Part shown: positions 7,584 to 9,689 of the stretch, piece by piece
How positions within the stretch are numbered: position 1 is the stretch's first letter
Layout: each line of letters starts with the position of its first letter
NCBI GenBank assembly: GCA_903934275.1
Contig: CAIZNF010000219.1
Location: 1-9,689 of the forward strand
Length of the DNA stretch: 9,689 nucleotides
DNA from: an uncultured Nitrosomonadales bacterium
GTDB lineage: Bacteria; Pseudomonadota; Gammaproteobacteria; Burkholderiales; Gallionellaceae
Direction of reading: 5' to 3'
Position numbers and translations under genes: made by a program
The notes under the pieces: generated by a model
What the model was told of the DNA's origin: nothing
What the model saw: only the letters and a program-made list of their open reading frames with translations
The model's database searches: none

Positions 7584-7727
7584 TTAGTGCCTGAGTATCA
7601 TGAAAAGTCCAATACCGAAATAAGCTGCCGCGCTGACAGCCAATATTACGGTCAAAAGAAGGGGTTTGTTATGCAACATCTCCCGCATGAAAGGAACTGG
7701 TTCACTCCCAGCCTTGGATGATTCCAT
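7584..7727 (-). CDS. Small single-helix membrane protein (47 aa), first gene of the cluster
   Basis: A 47-residue frame (starts MESSKAGSEPVPFMREML, ends FMILRH) with GGGAGG 7 nt before the ATG. A short hydrophilic N-terminus with a positive/negative mix is followed by one helix at about residues 23-45, rich in Leu, Ala, Ile and Val. It is the first gene behind the candidate promoter at 7803-7831 and on the same strand as the heme-copper genes, so a role in assembly or as a minor subunit is inferred. I do not recognise its family. A 150-nt gap separates it from the next small gene, more than elsewhere in the cluster. Confidence 0.72.
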   Translation of the reverse strand: MESSKAGSEPVPFMREMLHNKPLLLTVILAVSAAAYFGIGLFMILRH

Positions 7728-7802
7728 CGAATAGCCTCCCGTTTATTAAGTTTACGACAAAACTTCGCGCAATCGCTCTGCGGCAATTTGACGCGGTGCA
7801 GG

Positions 7803-7831
7803 ATTCTGTTCCAACCGACAGGATGTGTCAA
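7803..7831 (-). promoter_or_regulatory. Candidate sigma70 promoter of the heme-copper cluster
   Basis: On the minus strand a perfect -35 TTGACA (7826-7831) is followed by a 17-nt spacer and CAGAAT (7803-7808), a 4/6 match to the -10 consensus. It would give a leader of about 70 nt before the first small gene. No recognisable NorR, NsrR or FNR-type palindrome was found around it. Confidence 0.55.
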
Positions 7832-7864
7832 GCATAAATATCGAGCAATTTAATCAAGTATTAT

Positions 7865-7897
7865 TTGTGGGGTTATTATCCATTTGATTACCCACAA
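7865..7897. repeat. Inverted repeat TTGTGGG...CCCACAA
   Basis: Perfect 7-bp arms at 7865-7871 and 7891-7897 are separated by 19 nt. The pair lies between the transposase remnant stop (7923) and the promoter of the heme-copper cluster. It could be an end of the old IS4-type element (a TGTGGGTAAT stretch lies just after the transposase stop on the minus strand) or an operator for the cluster. Confidence 0.5.
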
Positions 7898-7922
7898 TTT
7901 ACGTGGCATGAATAGGTTTGGC

Positions 7923-8110
7923 TTACTCGATCCCCTCGATCAAATCTCTGACGCGCTGCCAGCCGAGCCAAAGAGTTTTCATGCTGGGTTTTCTGTCGCT
8001 CTTGCGCCCGAAAAACCTGCCCAGGCCGACCATCCGGCAGATCACATCACGCTGCACTTTTTGCACTTGGTTTTTGAGCGCGCCCTTGCATATCAAACAG
8101 ATGCGGCACG
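7923..8110 (-). pseudogene. IS4-type transposase C-terminal remnant
   Basis: On the minus strand, the last frame before the TAA at 7923-7925 reads MVGLGRFFGRKSDRKPS then KTLWLGWQRVRDLIEGIE. This resembles the C-terminal tail of IS4-family DDE transposases (LGGFLGRKxDGEPGxxTLWRGLQRL). Upstream of about 8055 the similarity fades and may continue in another frame (HLFDMQGRAQKPSAKSA), which ends in a stop, so the gene is decayed. The remnant stops at the target duplication of the IS5 element; no catalytic residues remain in the window. The family call rests on recognition by eye. Confidence 0.6.
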
Positions 8111-8114
8111 CTAA

Positions 8115-8134
8115 AGAAGCGCAGATTTATTCGC
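8115..8134 (+). repeat. Left terminal inverted repeat of the IS5-family element
   Basis: The left end, matching the reverse complement of the right end at 16 of 18 positions (2-19), with mismatches at positions 11 and 14. Confidence 0.85.
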
Positions 8135-8200
8135 TCAAATTGCCAACGAAACAGTGAGGCCGCGCGTTAATGTGCTCGGGAAGTTAACGGGGCACAAACG

Positions 8201-9202
8201 ATGAAGACAACGGCACAGCAAACCAAGCAACTCAGCTTTTCTCAGGCTAAATATGGGGGTAAGAAGAAGCTTGCTCGAAGGGGCGTATTTCTGGCCAAGA
8301 TGGAGAGCGTCGTGCCTTGGGCGCGGCTGAACGCCGTGATCGAGCCTTATTACCCCAAGAACGGCAAGCGGGGCAGACCGCCGATTGGGCTGGAGCGGAT
8401 GCTGCGCATGTGCTTTGTGCAGCAGTGTATGGACTGGCCGACGAAGCGGTGGAGGATGCGCTGTATGACAGTCAGGCACTGCGGGACTTCTGCAGCATCA
8501 ACCTCGCCCGTGAATCCGTGCCGGATGCCACGACGCTAATGGGCTTCCGGCATCTTCTGGAAGCCAACGAATTGCCGCAAGCGATCCTCAAGGAAGTGAA
8601 CAGCCTACTGAAGGAACGCGGGCTTCTCATGACTCGGGGCACACTGATCGATGCCACCCTGATTGCCGCGCCCAGCTCGACCAAGAACAAGGAGTGCTGG
8701 CGCGACCCATCCATGCACCAAACCAAAAAAGGCAGCCAATGCTACTTCGGCATAAAGGCTCACATCGGCGCAGACGATGAATCCGGATTGGTGCATATCG
8801 TAGCGAGCGCGGCAGCCAACGTCAGCGACATCAGCCAGACAGCCGAACTACTGCACGGCGAAGAAATCCGTGTGGGTGCGGATGCCGGATATGTTGGAGC
8901 AGTCAAACGGGAAGAGGTGAAAAAAAACTGGAGAGCATGCCCAATGAGGTTCGCTGGTACATAGCCAAGCGCAGGAAGCCGGCCCGTGAAATGGAAGAAT
9001 GCTGGCAGAAAAAATTGGCGCTGGCCTTTGAAAAAATCAAGGCGCGCATCCGGGCCAGGGTCGAGCACCCGTTTCATATCGTGAAGAGCATCTTCAAAAA
9101 CAAAAAGGCGCGTTACAAAGGGCTCAAGAAAAACGGTGCCAGTTGAATGTGTTGCTCGCATTGAGCAATTTGTACATGGTCAGGGGGAAGTTGTGTCCAT
9201 AG
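8201..9202 (+). pseudogene. IS5-family transposase, broken by three single-base losses
   Basis: DDE transposase of the IS5 subgroup. It starts MKTTAQQTKQLSFSQAKY at 8201. Restoring three missing bases gives about 334 residues ending SNLYMVRGKLCP at the TAG at 9200-9202. Family landmarks are spread over frames: GRPPIGLERMLRM, VPDATTLMGFRHLLE, HQTKKG, ADAGYVG, RVEHPF and RYKGLKKN. Catalytic Asp codons are at 8650-8652 (TLIDATLI) and 8881-8883 (GADAGY), and Glu at 9063-9065 (RVEHPF), so the triad survives. Breaks: near 8427 (TGG reduced to TG before TAT), at the A8 run 8920-8927, and near 9139 (CCC reduced to CC, giving a TGA). Every break is loss of one base from a homopolymer, so sequencing error is an alternative to decay. 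Confidence 0.88.
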
Positions 9203-9296
9203 TGGGCAAAACGAAGGGAAAACCCCTTCAGACAGCACCTGAATGAGGAAATACAGCAACAAAAGGACCAAAATTAAATCGCGTCAGTGAAAAGTT

Positions 9297-9316
9297 TCGA
9301 ATTAACCTGCGCTTCA
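9297..9316 (-). repeat. Right terminal inverted repeat of the IS5-family element
   Basis: Mirror of the left end at 8115-8134; its outer edge abuts the second CTAA. Confidence 0.85.
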
Positions 9317-9320
9317 CTAA

Positions 9321-9411
9321 GATTTATCTCACGCCTTGTCTCGCTTAGGATTTTGAATTTATAGAGGTGCCCTTAAGCGAACAGCATTGCGTCTAATCCC
9401 GTCTGACGGCA
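9321..9411. other. Spacer between IS5 element and intron remnant
   Basis: No gene is seen in this stretch. TCGCTTA (9341-9347) and TAAGCGA (9374-9380) form a 7-bp inverted repeat. Read on the minus strand from 9372, it begins GGGCACCTCTATAAATTC, which has the look of an insertion-element end, but no partner end was found. It is best treated as mobile-element debris of unknown type. Confidence 0.35.
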
Positions 9412-9600
9412 TCATGTGCGCCGCTGAACTCCATCGACACTGGTTTCCCAGCTATATGTCCGGCAAGCGGGAATTTTAGCAACACTCCCCTTGGCTACCT
9501 CCTTTTCTCCTCACCTCCTCCGCCGGACGGTTTTTGTTCGGAAGCTTCTTCGACACCATGGGCGCATCCGATTTCTCACCAGCGTGGATGGCAGGATTAC
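9412..9600 (-). pseudogene. Remnant of group II intron reverse transcriptase N-terminal region
   Basis: On the minus strand a frame reads NPAIHAGEKSDAPMVSKKL then PNKNRPAEEV, the pattern (xAGEKSDxxIVPKKxPNK...AAEAVEGRG) found just ahead of and at the start of many group II intron-encoded reverse transcriptase/maturases. After a frame slip around 9505-9525 it can be followed as KEVAKGSVAKIPACRTYSW to a TGA at 9412-9414; the unslipped frame ends in TAA at 9476-9478. The RT, maturase and endonuclease domains are missing. Only the 5' part of the ORF is left, so it cannot work. The call rests on recognition by eye; intron RNA domains V and VI were not seen. Confidence 0.55.
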
Positions 9601-9605
9601 GGCTT

Positions 9606-9670
9606 CCCTTCCCTTCCCTTCCCTTCCCGTCCCTTCCCTTCCCTTCCCGTCCCATCCCATCCCCGCCCGA
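9606..9670 (+). repeat. C-rich pentanucleotide array, 13 units
   Basis: Consecutive pentamers read (CCCTT)4, CCCGT, (CCCTT)3, CCCGT, (CCCAT)2, CCCCG, CCCGA. Each starts with at least three C, so the minus strand carries 13 runs of at least three G spaced by two bases. This is a textbook sequence for G-quadruplex formation, with i-motif potential on the C strand. It sits upstream (minus-strand sense) of the intron ORF remnant, within what could be intron domain IV. A short CCGAC/GTCGG hairpin (9667-9671 with 9680-9684) borders it at the window end. Confidence 0.93.
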
Positions 9671-9689
9671 CAATGCTCCGTCGGACACC

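Larger units (their letters stand above)
8115..9316 (+). mobile_element. IS5-family insertion sequence, full length (1202 bp)
   Basis: The ends are imperfect inverted repeats: GAAGCGCAGATTTATTCG (8116-8133) against GAAGCGCAGGTTAATTCG (reverse complement of 9298-9315), 16 of 18 matching. The total length of 1202 bp is very near that of E. coli IS5 (about 1195 bp). It carries one transposase gene starting 86 nt from the left end, with about 110 nt after it. Because both ends and the duplication are intact, it moved in as a unit and its gene was damaged afterwards, if the sequence is correct. It landed next to or inside older transposase debris. Confidence 0.9.
8111..9320. repeat. CTAA target site duplication flanking the IS5-family element
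   Basis: CTAA occurs at 8111-8114 and again at 9317-9320, exactly outside the terminal inverted repeats. Four-base YTAR duplications are characteristic of the IS5 group, which supports both the family call and the precise ends. Confidence 0.85.

Noticed and set aside
7884..8157. Two + strand frames of 76 and 79 codons
   Set aside because: They lie opposite the IS4-type transposase tail, have no ribosome site or family features, and one runs across the IS5 element's left boundary.
8115..8160. Minus-strand reading FRWQFERINLRFF as continuation of the IS4-type transposase
   Set aside because: It lies inside the IS5 element, past the target duplication, so it cannot belong to the older transposase; the resemblance is chance.
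9606..9670. CRISPR array
   Set aside because: The units are five bases with no spacers; it is a simple tandem repeat.
9476..9688. 70-codon minus-strand frame covering the pentamer array as a real Gly/Arg/Lys repeat protein
   Set aside because: The repeat part is a direct readout of GGGAA-type pentamers, the start would be a GTG at the window edge, and the rest matches an intron ORF remnant ending in premature stops.

Overview
The window looks like a betaproteobacterial chromosome segment, most likely from the Nitrosomonadales (Gallionellaceae/Nitrosomonadaceae type). That placement is inferred from the pst genes, a CtaB of the type ending 'LWTPPHFWSLA', and a two-subunit heme-copper enzyme that recalls the sNOR enzymes described from ammonia oxidisers. 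No rRNA or tRNA gene was seen, so the placement is not firm.

Region 1 (1-3646, + strand) is a high-affinity phosphate uptake operon: pstS (5' end cut by the window edge), an intrinsic terminator/attenuator, then tightly packed pstC, pstA and pstB. PstS captures phosphate in the periplasm, PstC and PstA form the channel, and PstB supplies ATP hydrolysis. No phoU follows.

Region 2 (3890-7831, - strand, convergent with pst) is a respiratory cluster. Read in its own direction it runs: sigma70-like promoter, a 47-aa one-helix membrane peptide, a second 47-aa one-helix peptide, a CuA subunit II, a heme-copper subunit I of the B (ba3-like) family, a large hairpin region, and ctaB (heme O synthase). 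Subunit I keeps all six histidine ligands but has Gln where oxygen reductases carry the cross-linked active-site Tyr. Subunit II has four extra residues inside the CuA loop. This pattern fits an sNOR-like nitric oxide reductase rather than a normal cytochrome c oxidase, and it is the most interesting part of the window. ctaB would provide heme O for it. The two tiny peptides were found by reading the minus strand by hand and have strong ribosome binding sites.

Region 3 (7865-9689) is mobile-element debris. It holds the degenerate C-terminal end of an IS4-type transposase (- strand) and a complete-length IS5-family element (8115-9316, 1202 bp) with 16/18 terminal inverted repeats and a CTAA target duplication. 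The IS5 transposase gene is broken by three single-base losses, all in homopolymer runs. Beyond it lie a spacer of unknown origin, a remnant of what looks like a group II intron reverse transcriptase N-terminus (- strand), and a striking array of 13 C-rich pentamers at the window end with strong G-quadruplex potential on the minus strand.
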